DNA of 64,000 nucleotides. Origin: Streptomyces sp. MUM 178J (GTDB lineage: Bacteria; Actinomycetota; Actinomycetes; Streptomycetales; Streptomycetaceae). This document shows positions 1 through 9,495 of this stretch, one piece after another (positions within the stretch are counted from its first letter, which is position 1; each line of letters starts with the position of its first letter). The stretch covers positions 103,246 through 167,245 of the forward strand of contig NZ_JADWYQ010000006.1 of assembly GCF_022414575.1 (NCBI RefSeq), given 5' to 3'. A program made the translations under genes and the position numbers. The notes under the pieces are model-generated. The model made no database searches, was not told the origin of the DNA, and saw only the letters and a list, made by a program, of their open reading frames with translations.

Positions 1-176
1 TGGGCGCCCGTACGGCGCAGCGCGCAGGGCTCCGAGGAGCTCTCGGCCGCTGCGGGGCCGGCCACGAGGGATGTGGCGGCCAGGGCGATGAGCGAGGTGA
101 AGGCGGCCGCGGCGCTGCGCAGTCTCGTGAGTTCCACTCCCTCGGGTGTTCCCGCGGGTGCATGCTGACCCTCCAC
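1..176 (-). CDS. N-terminal part of a secreted protein (cut by window edge)
   Basis: Only the first 58 codons lie in the window. I chose the GTG at 176-174 because a GGAGG ribosome site (complement of 182-186) sits five bases upstream; an internal GTG at 137 has no well-spaced site. After a short polar start comes a Sec signal: arginines, an Ala/Leu core and an AGPAAA cleavage region, then a Cys-containing mature start. The protein is therefore likely exported. The rest lies outside the window, so no function can be given. Confidence 0.6.
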   Translation of the reverse strand, partial: MEGQHAPAGTPEGVELTRLRSAAAAFTSLIALAATSLVAGPAAAESSSEPCALRRTGA

Positions 177-573
177 GTGGACCTCCGGCTGCGGAACGAG
201 CGACACCTCTCCCAGCCTGTGCGGAATCGCAGGCGTTTGCCCTGTTCCACTGCACCGCCCGGGTGACCGAGCCGGCGCCCGGTCGACACCGAGCCGAGAC
301 CGTGGGTCAACGAGCGTCAGGGAGGGACATCCGGCGACACTCCGATGACTCCCTGAACGTCACATTCAGTCAGTACGGGGATAGCCCCTGTTCTCACCCG
401 CGCAGAAACGATCGGCCCTTGTTCGGGGGCAGTCCGCCCCAGGGGTGAGAGGCTGGAAGGGCTGCCGGACAAGCCTCTATGCTCGGCACACTTTCCCCCA
501 GTTCGACCTGGCCAGCCTTTCCCGACCACATGTGAACGGCCTGTACGACTCAACTGCACTGCGGGAGTGAGCG
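177..573. promoter_or_regulatory. Divergent intergenic region upstream of the cyclic-di-GMP gene
   Basis: This 397-base gap separates two divergent genes and should hold both promoters. A TATGCT hexamer near 479-484 could be a -10 element for the rightward gene. The rightward ribosome site GGGAG is at 563-567. I found no convincing palindromic BldD box, although cdgA genes are known BldD targets. No RNA or small gene was recognised. Confidence 0.35.
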
Positions 574-2655
574 GTGAGCGGATTCTCCGAAGGACCAGGG
601 CCGGCGGGAGTCGCAGCGCCCGTCGGCACGCTGATTTCAGTGACAGAGAGTGGCGAGGAGCGGCGGACACGGGCCGCCGGCTGTCTGGCGGTGGACTGCC
701 GCGCCGCCCAGCATCCGGCCATGGACGGCCGGGTCATGGACGGCCGGGTCATCGACCACCTGGCCCCGGACGGCCGCGACACGGACGACCGGCACGCAGA
801 CGGCGGCGGCCCGGAGTGCCGGCACGCAGACGGCGGCGGCCCTGAGAGCCGGGCCGCGGGCCGCCGCGCCACCCGCTCTGCGGCGTCCGACTACCGGGCC
901 GCCTTCAACGCCGCCCATATGGCGATGGCCGTCGTCGACCACGAGGGCCTGGTGGTCTCGGCCAACGACGCGCTCGCTCTGCTGCTCGACGCCGAGCCGT
1001 CCGGCCTCGATGGCCGCTGCGCGGCCGAACTGGTCGACGTCGCCTCGGACGGGCGCACTTGGCACGCCTACCGCGAGGTCCTGCGCGGCCGCCGCTCCCG
1101 GTTCCGCTGCACCCGCCGCCTCAAGTACCCCGACGGCCGCCCCCTGTGGGCCGAGATCACCGTGACCCCCATGGCCGGCGACGGCCGTACGGTCCTGCTG
1201 TCCGTCGCCGACATCAGCGACCGACGCGAGCTGCGCGCGCGGCTGCGCCACCTCCAGATGCACGACCAGGTGACCAGGCTGCCCAACCGCACCCTGTTCT
1301 TCGAGCGGCTCACCGCGGCGCTGGAGTCATCGGCGTACGACGAGGGTTCCACGGGCCGGATCGGGCTGTGCTACCTGGATCTCGACGGCTTCAAGGCGGT
1401 GAACGACACCCTCGGCCACCGGGTCGGCGACCGACTGCTCGCCGCGGTCGCCGCGCGGCTGTCGGAGTGCGTGGCGAGGGCGGCGGGCGGCCAGGGCCGC
1501 GGGGGCGAGGGAGCGGCCCCCCGGGGCGACGGGCGCGGCAGGGGCGGCGCAGGCGGCGGACATCTCGCGGCCCGGCTCGGGGGCGACGAGTTCGCGATCC
1601 TCGTCGAGGACTCGACGGGGACGGAACAACTCGCCGACCTCGCCAGGACCGTGCTCACCGCACTGCAGCAGCCGTTCGACCTCGCCGGCCAGCGGCTGTC
1701 GCTCTCCGCCTCGATCGGAGTCGTGGAGCGCCCGGTGGCGGGCACGTCCGCCACCGGGCTGATGCAGGCCGCGGACACCACCCTGTACTGGGCCAAGGCG
1801 GACGGAAAGGCCCGCTGGACCTTCTTCGACCCCGAGCGGAACGCGCACCGGATGACCCGTCAGGCGCTGGCCTCGACGCTGCGTCCAGCGGTGGAGCGGG
1901 GCGAGTTCCAGCTGGAGTACCAGCCGTTGGTGGGCCTCGCGGACGGGGTCGCGCACGGGGTGGAGGCGCTGGTCCGCTGGCGGCACCCGCAGTTCGGCAC
2001 GCTGACGCCGAATCGGTTCATCGGAATCGCCGAAGAGGACGGGTCGATCGTCCAGCTCGGGCAGTGGGTGCTGCGGACCGCCTGCCGGCAGGCCAGGCGG
2101 TGGCAGGAGGACCATCCGAAGGCGCCGCCGCTGTTCGTCAGCGTCAATGTCGCGGTGCGCCAGGTCTGGGACTCCGACCTGGTCGCGGATGTGGCCGGAA
2201 TCCTGGCGGAGACCGGGCTCGCGCCTCATCTGCTCCAGCTCGAGCTGACCGAGTCCGCGGTGATGGGCTCGGCGGGCCGTCCCCTCCAGGCGCTCCAGGC
2301 GCTCAGCGACATGGGTGTGCGGATCGCCATCGACGACTTCGGAACCGGGTACTCGAACCTGGCGTATCTGAGCCGGCTGCCGGTGTCCGCGCTGAAGCTC
2401 GACGGGTCCTTCGTCCGCGGCTTCCAGGACGAGGCGCACCCGAACCCGGCCGACGAGACGATCGTCGAGGCGATGGTGGACCTCGCGCACCGGCTGGGGC
2501 TGACAGTCACCGCGGAGTGCGTCGAGACGGCGGGGCAGGCGGAGCGGCTGCGGCGGATCGGCTGCGACACCGGGCAGGGCTGGCTGTACTCCAGAGCCGT
2601 CGCCCCGGAGCGCATCGACCACATGATCGGCGCGAGCCCGCTCCCGGTCTGTTGA
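574..2655 (+). CDS. cdgA: PAS-GGDEF-EAL cyclic-di-GMP turnover protein (CdgA-like)
   Basis: 693 residues. A disordered N-terminus of about 100 residues carries tandem MDGRV and HADGGGPE repeats, followed by a PAS domain (about 106-215), a GGDEF domain (about 218-400, signature GGDEF at 336-340) and an EAL domain (EAL at 464-466). Both signatures are intact. The EAL part also keeps ELTES, DDFGTGYS, LKLD and AECVE, so synthesis and hydrolysis of cyclic di-GMP are both possible. A Gly/Arg-rich stretch of about 30 residues interrupts the GGDEF domain just before its active-site loop. GTG start with GGGAG six bases upstream. Streptomyces CdgA (SCO2817) has this architecture and controls development under BldD; orthology is inferred from domains and from synteny with the rest of the window. 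Confidence 0.82.
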   Translation: MSGFSEGPGPAGVAAPVGTLISVTESGEERRTRAAGCLAVDCRAAQHPAMDGRVMDGRVIDHLAPDGRDTDDRHADGGGPECRHADGGGPESRAAGRRATRSAASDYRAAFNAAHMAMAVVDHEGLVVSANDALALLLDAEPSGLDGRCAAELVDVASDGRTWHAYREVLRGRRSRFRCTRRLKYPDGRPLWAEITVTPMAGDGRTVLLSVADISDRRELRARLRHLQMHDQVTRLPNRTLFFERLTAALESSAYDEGSTGRIGLCYLDLDGFKAVNDTLGHRVGDRLLAAVAARLSECVARAAGGQGRGGEGAAPRGDGRGRGGAGGGHLAARLGGDEFAILVEDSTGTEQLADLARTVLTALQQPFDLAGQRLSLSASIGVVERPVAGTSATGLMQAADTTLYWAKADGKARWTFFDPERNAHRMTRQALASTLRPAVERGEFQLEYQPLVGLADGVAHGVEALVRWRHPQFGTLTPNRFIGIAEEDGSIVQLGQWVLRTACRQARRWQEDHPKAPPLFVSVNVAVRQVWDSDLVADVAGILAETGLAPHLLQLELTESAVMGSAGRPLQALQALSDMGVRIAIDDFGTGYSNLAYLSRLPVSALKLDGSFVRGFQDEAHPNPADETIVEAMVDLAHRLGLTVTAECVETAGQAERLRRIGCDTGQGWLYSRAVAPERIDHMIGASPLPVC

Positions 2656-2760
2656 TCCCCCGGCTCCTCTCACTCAGGGGTGTGCCCCTATCCGATATGG
2701 ATCTATCGTGATGAAAAGGGGGGACATCTGCACGGCTCGGCTGGAGAGGAAGTGATCACC

Positions 2761-3153
2761 ATGGCCGGCCGGAACCGAGGAGAGATCGAGTCGGAGATCA
2801 AAGAGACCCTGGGGCTCGTTCCCGCCTTCTTCGCCGAGATACCCGACAGCCTGCTCGAGGCCGAATGGGAGATCTTCAAGACCCTGGAGCTCGGCGAGAC
2901 GCTCATTCCGAACAAGTACAAGGAACTGATCGGGATCGCCCTGCACTCCGAGACCAAGTGCCGCTACTGCACGCTGTTCCACGCCGAGGCCGCGAAGCTG
3001 TTCGGCGCCACGGACGAGGAGATACAGGAAGCCGTCCACTACGCCAAGAACAGCCTCGGCTGGAGCGCCTACCTCAACGGCATGCGCGTGGACTACGACG
3101 GGTTCGCCCAGGAGCTCGACCAGATCAAGGACTACCTCAGCTCGAAGGCCTGA
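2761..3153 (+). CDS. Carboxymuconolactone decarboxylase/AhpD-like CxxC protein
   Basis: 130 residues. I chose the ATG at 2761, preceded by GGAGAGGAAG, over an upstream in-frame start at 2680 that would add an unrelated tail. The protein is a small all-helical CMD-family unit with the AhpD-type core CRYCTLFHAEAAK, in which two cysteines and a nearby His form a thiol redox or peroxidase site. It is acidic, cytoplasmic and has no signal peptide. Family members act as alkylhydroperoxidases or decarboxylases; the CxxC favours redox activity. It follows the cyclic-di-GMP gene by 105 bases with its own ribosome site. The substrate is not visible. Confidence 0.75.
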   Translation: MAGRNRGEIESEIKETLGLVPAFFAEIPDSLLEAEWEIFKTLELGETLIPNKYKELIGIALHSETKCRYCTLFHAEAAKLFGATDEEIQEAVHYAKNSLGWSAYLNGMRVDYDGFAQELDQIKDYLSSKA

Positions 3154-3185
3154 TCCGCGATGGTCCTCGACTGGGCTCGCCCCGG

Positions 3186-3359
3186 GTGCTGAACGTCACG
3201 TCGCATGCGTACGAGTTCGCGGCCTTGGTCGCCGCGGCGCGGTATGTGGCCGAGGCCGCGCCGGAGGACATCCCGCCCGAGGCGCTGCGGCAGCTCCGGG
3301 GCATTCTCGACGACTACGACACCCAGATGGCGCGTCTGCGCGACGGCGCGCCCGGCTGA
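3186..3359 (+). CDS. Small hypothetical protein (57 aa)
   Basis: A GTG-initiated frame of 57 codons starts 32 bases after the CMD gene and ends with TGA at 3359. Third positions are almost all G or C (including runs of gcc, gcg, gac and ctg), as expected for a real Streptomyces gene. The translation has two amphipathic helices (AALVAAARYVAEAA and EALRQLRGILDDYDTQMARL). There is no signal peptide, metal motif or recognised domain. The start is uncertain because no clear Shine-Dalgarno precedes it; it may be translated through read-on from the upstream gene. Confidence 0.5.
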   Translation: MLNVTSHAYEFAALVAAARYVAEAAPEDIPPEALRQLRGILDDYDTQMARLRDGAPG

Positions 3360-3428
3360 CGCACACCGCCCCCCGACCGTTCCTCCGGTCGGGAGGCGGC
3401 GGCCTGCGGGGGCAGCAGACAGCGGGGG

Positions 3429-5150
<1,722 letters not shown>

Positions 5151-5231
5151 GTGCTGCCTCCGGGGGTTGCGCGGAACGGTGGTCTCACATGGGAGTTGGA
5201 GCAGTGATAGCGATCCGGCCAACCGCGCGTC

Positions 5232-5264
5232 AATGGTCTGAACCAGATCGAGGACTAGACCAAT
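5232..5264. promoter_or_regulatory. Two DasR/chitinase-type operator repeats
   Basis: On the minus strand the region upstream of the chitinase contains TGGTTCAGACCA (5234-5245) and ATTGGTCTAGTCC (5252-5264), two copies of the TGGTCYAGACCW element. This is the known chitinase direct repeat and overlaps the DasR dre consensus. The sites are about 85 and 105 bases before the start codon, in promoter position. Binding by DasR is inferred from the consensus. Confidence 0.7.
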
Positions 5265-5307
5265 CTGGAAGGAAACGCGCTCGTCAGAGACGTGGGAACA
5301 GCGAACC

Positions 5308-5339
5308 AAACCGCTCGCCACCGGGGTGACGAGCGGTTT
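5308..5339 (-). terminator. Inverted repeat downstream of the luciferase-like gene
   Basis: AAACCGCTCG (5308-5317) and CGAGCGGTTT (5330-5339) form a perfect 10-bp stem with a 12-base loop. It lies 70 bases past the stop of the leftward monooxygenase gene and upstream of the chitinase promoter, so it probably separates the two transcripts. Confidence 0.55.
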
Positions 5340-5408
5340 AAGGATCTATTAAGCGCAGGGGGCGCGGACGGGCTCCGCTTGGACCAATCTCGCGGGGAAA
5401 CCCAGGTT

Positions 5409-6545
5409 TTACCTTCCGGGCGCCGCCTCCGGCAGCCCGCCGGCGCCCGGCAGCCCGTACGCGTCCGCGATCAGCTCATAGCTGCGCACCCGCTCCTCAC
5501 CTCCGTGGACGTTGGCGGTGATCATCAGCTCATCCGCGCCGGTGCGCTTCTGCAGATCGTCCAGGCCCGCCCGGACGGCGTCGGGGGTGCCGTGCACGAC
5601 GTTCGCCAGCCAGCCGTCGGCGAACTCCCGCTCCGGCGGGGTGAAGGGATACGCCTCCGCCTCCTCCGGCGTGGGAATGAGCCCCGGCCGCCCGGAGCGC
5701 AGCCGGAGCATCGACAGCGCGCCCGTCAGCGCCTGGCGGCGGGCCTGCCGCGCGTCCTCCGCGGCCAGCGCGGAGACGCCGATCAGCGCATACGGGGCGT
5801 CCAGCACAGCCGAGGGCCGGAACGTCTCCCGGTACAGATCGAGCGCCGGGACCGTGTTCCGCGCCGAGAAGTGGTGGGCGAAGGCGAAGGGCAGTCCCAG
5901 CGCGGCGGCCAGCCGGGCGCTGAAACCCGAGGAGCCGAGCAGCCAGACCGGGGGGCGCGCGGAGGGACCCTGCACGGGGCCGGGGACCGCGTGGACACGG
6001 GAGTACGGGTGCCCGTCGGGGAAGCCGTCGTCGAGGAAGCGGGTCAGCTCGGACAGTTGCTGCGGGAACTCGTCCGCCCCCTCCGCGAGCCGGTCGGTGC
6101 GGCGCAGCGCGGCCGCGGTCGCGCCGTCCGTGCCGGGGGCGCGCCCGAGCCCCAGGTCGATCCGGCCGGGGGCCAGCGCTTCCAGGGTGCCGAACTGCTC
6201 GGCGATGACCAGCGGAGCGTGGTTGGGGAGCATCACCCCGCCCGAGCCGAGGCGGATGTGGTCGGTGTGGGCGGCGAGGTGGGCGAGGATCACGGCCGGC
6301 GAGGAGGAGGCCACGCCCGGCATGGAGTGGTGCTCGGCGACCCAGTGGCGTTGGTAGCCGCGCCGTTCGGCGAGCCGGGCTATCCGCACACTGGTCGCCA
6401 GGGCCGCGGACGCGGTGCTCCCGCTGCCGACCGTCACCAGATCCAGTACGGACACAGGGACGGGGGCGGCGCCGTGCGCCGTGCCCCGTACGCCCGTCGG
6501 CGCCTCTGCGGCCTCTGCGGCCTCTGCGGCCTCTGCGGCGTCCAC
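5409..6545 (-). CDS. LLM-class (luciferase-like) flavin-dependent monooxygenase
   Basis: 378 residues from the GTG at 6545, eight bases after GGAGG; a longer frame to 6614 lacks a site. The fold is the F420/FMN TIM barrel of the bacterial luciferase superfamily, with family blocks RLAERRGYQRHWVAEHHSMPG, the GSGGVMLPNHAPLVIAEQFGTL strand, GRIDLGLGRAPGTD and VWLLGSSGFSARLAAALGLP. It most resembles the MsnO8-like group of reduced-flavin oxidoreductases. Substrate unknown; no flavin reductase is next to it. The first codons are a 9-bp GCCGCAGAG-type repeat giving AEAAEAAEAAEA, which may vary in length. The gene is single, transcribed away from the island to its right. Confidence 0.82.
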   Translation of the reverse strand: MDAAEAAEAAEAAEAPTGVRGTAHGAAPVPVSVLDLVTVGSGSTASAALATSVRIARLAERRGYQRHWVAEHHSMPGVASSSPAVILAHLAAHTDHIRLGSGGVMLPNHAPLVIAEQFGTLEALAPGRIDLGLGRAPGTDGATAAALRRTDRLAEGADEFPQQLSELTRFLDDGFPDGHPYSRVHAVPGPVQGPSARPPVWLLGSSGFSARLAAALGLPFAFAHHFSARNTVPALDLYRETFRPSAVLDAPYALIGVSALAAEDARQARRQALTGALSMLRLRSGRPGLIPTPEEAEAYPFTPPEREFADGWLANVVHGTPDAVRAGLDDLQKRTGADELMITANVHGGEERVRSYELIADAYGLPGAGGLPEAAPGR

Positions 6546-6666
6546 CGGTGGTGCCTCCTGCGCTTGTGCTGCGGGTCTGAGCTGACAGATGTCAGAGCAG
6601 CAAACAGGAGGCAACCTCCGGTTATTCCCGTACCCCGCCGGCCCCCGGCCGGCCCCCGCGCTCCGG

Positions 6667-7404
6667 TCAGTCCCCGCGCTCCAGGCGCTCCGGGCGGGCG
6701 AACAGCGTGCCCAGGCCGTCCCCCCAGGCCTTCCGGTCGGCCAGCCTCAGGCCCTCCCACACGGTCACCTGGTTGGCCGTCAGCACCGGTTTGCCCAGGG
6801 CCTCCTCCAGCTCGTCCAGATACGCTGCGGTGTGCAGCGCGGTGTCCGGCATCAGCACCGCCTCGGCGTCCGGATGGTCTCCCGCGCTGGCCAGCCGAAG
6901 GACCTGCTCACGTTCCCAGGCGCCGACCTCCTCGGCGGTGACGATGCCGCTCGAGCGGTTGCCGACCACCTCGGCGCCGGAGGCCTTGAGGAAGTCGGTG
7001 AACAGATCCGTCACGTCCTGCGGATAGGTGGCGGCGACGGCCACGCGCCGTACGCCCAGCTCCCGCACGGCGTGGGCGAAGGCGAAGGACGTGCTGGAGG
7101 CCGGCAGGCCCGCCGCCCGGGCGAGCGAGCGGATCTGGTCATGGGCGCCCTCCCACCCGTAGACGAAGCTGCCGCTGGTGCACGCCCACACCGCCGACTC
7201 GGCGCCCTGCAGACGCAGCTCCTCCACCCGTGCGGCCAGCCGATCGGCCGAACCCATCTCCAGCAGCGCGTCGACCCGGTGGGCGTCCTCGCCGATGTCG
7301 GTGTGGACGACGGCCAGTCTGATGTCGCTGTCGAGCATCACCTCGATGCGGGGGTAGTCGTCCTCGGCGGAGTGCCCGGGATAGAGAAGCCCGACGATCG
7401 TCAT
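6667..7404 (-). CDS. Maleate isomerase/Asp-Glu racemase superfamily protein, second-cysteine-deficient
   Basis: 245 residues, ATG start overlapping the stop of the upstream paralogue by four bases (ATGA), so the two are translationally coupled. The Asp/Glu racemase fold has the first active-site cysteine in WACTSGSF. The position of the second cysteine reads LMPDTALHTAAY, with no Cys. Maleate isomerase and racemases use two cysteines; arylmalonate decarboxylase keeps only the second, the opposite of this case. The expected chemistry is therefore altered and may be decarboxylation, isomerisation or a non-catalytic partner role. TANQVTVWEGLRL near the C-terminus is the family C-terminal motif. 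Assignment to the superfamily is firm; the reaction is not. Confidence 0.8.
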   Translation of the reverse strand: MTIVGLLYPGHSAEDDYPRIEVMLDSDIRLAVVHTDIGEDAHRVDALLEMGSADRLAARVEELRLQGAESAVWACTSGSFVYGWEGAHDQIRSLARAAGLPASSTSFAFAHAVRELGVRRVAVAATYPQDVTDLFTDFLKASGAEVVGNRSSGIVTAEEVGAWEREQVLRLASAGDHPDAEAVLMPDTALHTAAYLDELEEALGKPVLTANQVTVWEGLRLADRKAWGDGLGTLFARPERLERGD

Positions 7405-8447
7405 GCCCAGCCTTCCTGTTCATCGGTCGGAGTCGGCGGAAACGGCGGCAGCTGCGAGGGGTCGGCCTGCGGGTCGGCGGGGCCGGCCGCGGCCGCCGTC
7501 GAGGCGGCCGGGGCGATGGGCGGCCCCGGCGGCACGGGAGGCACGGGAGGCAGGGGAGGCAGGGTCGGCGCCTCGGGGCTCCCCAGTTCGTCCAGGCCGA
7601 CCTCGAAGCGGGCCTCCAGCCCCTCGTCCAGCCGCGCCTCCAGACGGCCCTCCAGCCCCTCCTCCAGCCGCGCCTCCAGGGGGCTCTGCGGCGGCCGGGG
7701 CTCCGGCTGGATCAGCAGCTGCTGGTACGGGCCGACGGCGTGCACCCCCACCCGGCGCAGCGCGGCCCACATCGTCACCTGGTTGGCGGAGAGCACCGGC
7801 ATGCGAAGCTCGGCCTCCAGCTGCGGGATGGCGTCGTACGTCGGCAGATTCGTACAGCTGATGAAGAGCGCGTCGGCCGCGCCCACCACCGCCTGTCGCG
7901 CCATGTCCACCACCGAGCGGTACGGAACCTTCCAGATGTGCCGGGTCAGCCCGAGAAAGGCGCGGCCCGTGACCGTTACCCCGGCCTCGCCCAGATACTC
8001 CTCCAGGGACCGGGTCACCGACTCCGTATAGGGGGTGACCAGGGCTATTCGGCGGGCGCCCAGCTCGTCGAGGGCTTCGAGCAAGGCGCCGGAGGTGGTC
8101 ACCGAAGGCACTTCCCCCGCGGAGTTCATCGCCTCACACATCGCGCGCTCCCCCGCGAGGCCGCCGACGAAGCTGCCCGAGGTACAGGCGTAGGCCACCA
8201 CTTCCGGCTCCGTTTCGCCGAGCGCCCGGATGGCCTCGCACAAGGTCTCGTGCTCGCTCACGAGACGGGCCAGGTCGAGGGACACCTCCACGGGCACATA
8301 GGGGGTGCGGGTCAGGCGCAGCGAGACGTCGTCGGGGACCCAGCGCCATAGCTCCCGGTCCAGCGCGAAATCGAACGGGGCGACCACGCCGACGCCGCGC
8401 TGCGGCTGTGGTCCGCCGAGAAAGGAGACTTCCAGGGAGACGTCCAT
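7401..8447 (-). CDS. Maleate cis-trans isomerase/arylmalonate decarboxylase-like protein with Pro-rich tail
   Basis: 348 residues from ATG 8447, with GGGGG six bases upstream. The first 240 residues are an Asp/Glu racemase-type fold with both cysteines present: YACTSGSF and LFISCTNLPTYDAI. This is the pattern of maleate isomerase and EutA-like proteins. An extra C-terminal tail follows, first a Glu/Arg/Leu repeat (LEARLEEGLEGRLEARLDEG), then Pro-rich low complexity; the enzyme core ends before it. It is the first gene of a leftward pair and diverges from the dehydrogenase-amidase pair, implying shared control with a catabolic pathway fed by the Ehu-type importer. EutA of ectoine use belongs to this family, but no other eut gene is present. 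Confidence 0.8.
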   Translation of the reverse strand: MDVSLEVSFLGGPQPQRGVGVVAPFDFALDRELWRWVPDDVSLRLTRTPYVPVEVSLDLARLVSEHETLCEAIRALGETEPEVVAYACTSGSFVGGLAGERAMCEAMNSAGEVPSVTTSGALLEALDELGARRIALVTPYTESVTRSLEEYLGEAGVTVTGRAFLGLTRHIWKVPYRSVVDMARQAVVGAADALFISCTNLPTYDAIPQLEAELRMPVLSANQVTMWAALRRVGVHAVGPYQQLLIQPEPRPPQSPLEARLEEGLEGRLEARLDEGLEARFEVGLDELGSPEAPTLPPLPPVPPVPPGPPIAPAASTAAAAGPADPQADPSQLPPFPPTPTDEQEGWA

Positions 8448-8544
8448 CGCAGGCCCCCTTTGACGTGTTGTTGACGACGTTAGGTTCGGGTGCAAGCGTG
8501 GGTCAATCCGTACATGTACGACGTTACGAAACGGCTTCCGCTTG
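8448..8544. promoter_or_regulatory. Divergent promoter/operator of the catabolic island
   Basis: On the minus strand TTGACC (complement of 8501-8506) and TAACGT (complement of 8477-8482) are 18 bases apart, a good sigma-70-like pair for the isomerase genes. A perfect palindrome GTACATGTAC (8510-8519) adjoins the -35 box. A 9-base direct repeat ACGACGTTA occurs at 8474-8482 and 8518-8526. These are candidate operator sites, perhaps for the IclR protein of the island. Confidence 0.5.
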
Positions 8545-9495
8545 ATGTCCGAACCCACCCTTCTCGTGCTCGACGCCGACCCCTCTCCACGGCTCGGCCG
8601 ACTGGCCGGACGGGTCCGCGTTCAGTACGCGGACGAGGAGAGCCTCGCCTCCCAACTCCCCCATGCCGAGGTGCTGTTGGTGTGGGATTTCACTTCTGAT
8701 GCGGTGCGCCGCGCCTGGCCGGGCGAGGGCCCGAGACCACGCTGGGTGCACACCCCGAGCGCCGGTGTGGACCGGCTGCTCTGCCCCGAGCTGATCGATT
8801 CCGATACGGTCGTCACCAATGCGCGGGGGATCTTCGAGGCGCCCATCGCCGAATATGTGGCCGCACTGGTGCTGGCCATGGCCAAGGATCTGCCGGGAAC
8901 GCTGGAGCTCCAGCGCCAGCGGCGCTGGCGGCACCGCGAGGGGCTGCCGGTAGCGGGCACCCGGGCGGCGGTCGTGGGCGCAGGGCCGATCGGGCGCACG
9001 GTGGCCGAGTCCCTGCGGGCGCTCGGAGTCGAGACGGCGGTCGTGGGGCGCACCGCGCGCCCCGGCGTGCACGCCGGGGAGGATCTGGACCGGCTGCTCA
9101 CCGGCGCGGACTGGGTGGTGTGCGCGGCGCCGCTCACCGACGCGACGCGCGGGATGTTCGACGCGCGCCGGTTCGCGCTGATGCGGCCGTCGACGCGGTT
9201 CATCAATGTGGGCCGGGGGCCGCTGGTCGACCAGAACGCCCTGGTCGCGGCGCTCAAGGAGCGGCGGCTGGCGGGCGCGGCGCTGGACGTCTTCGAGACC
9301 GAGCCGCTGCCGCCGGACAGTGAGCTGTGGGATGTGCCGGGGCTGCTTGTCTCACCGCATATGAGCGGGGACACGGTGGGCTGGCGGGACCGGCTGGGCG
9401 AACAGTTCGTGGAGCTATTCGAGCTGTGGGAGGCGGGAAAGCCGCTGCCGAACGTGGTGGACAAGAAACGTGGGTACGTCCCCATGCATGACTGA
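8545..9495 (+). CDS. D-2-hydroxyacid dehydrogenase (NAD-dependent)
   Basis: 316 residues from ATG 8545; no Shine-Dalgarno precedes it, so the mRNA may be leaderless. The two-domain D-isomer-specific dehydrogenase fold is complete: the nucleotide motif VVGAGPIGRTVAE, catalytic Arg in NVGRGPLVD, Glu in DVFETEPLP and His in VSPHMSGDT. It would interconvert a 2-keto acid and a D-2-hydroxy acid in the cytoplasm. The next gene, an amidase, overlaps it by eight bases. The pair diverges from two maleate-isomerase-like genes, which suggests a shared pathway in which amide hydrolysis and hydroxy-acid oxidation follow each other. The natural substrate cannot be read from sequence. Confidence 0.87.
   Translation: MSEPTLLVLDADPSPRLGRLAGRVRVQYADEESLASQLPHAEVLLVWDFTSDAVRRAWPGEGPRPRWVHTPSAGVDRLLCPELIDSDTVVTNARGIFEAPIAEYVAALVLAMAKDLPGTLELQRQRRWRHREGLPVAGTRAAVVGAGPIGRTVAESLRALGVETAVVGRTARPGVHAGEDLDRLLTGADWVVCAAPLTDATRGMFDARRFALMRPSTRFINVGRGPLVDQNALVAALKERRLAGAALDVFETEPLPPDSELWDVPGLLVSPHMSGDTVGWRDRLGEQFVELFELWEAGKPLPNVVDKKRGYVPMHD

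Noticed and set aside
177..573. BldD-binding box upstream of the cdgA-like gene
   Set aside because: CdgA is a known BldD target in other species, but no candidate matched the palindromic consensus well enough by eye. A weight-matrix scan is needed.
5292..6941. Long open frame on the plus strand opposite the monooxygenase
   Set aside because: It is a shadow of the real leftward gene: Arg/Gly/Pro-rich, no domain, wrong codon-position bias. The same applies to many other long antisense frames, such as those opposite the PBP and the glxA gene.
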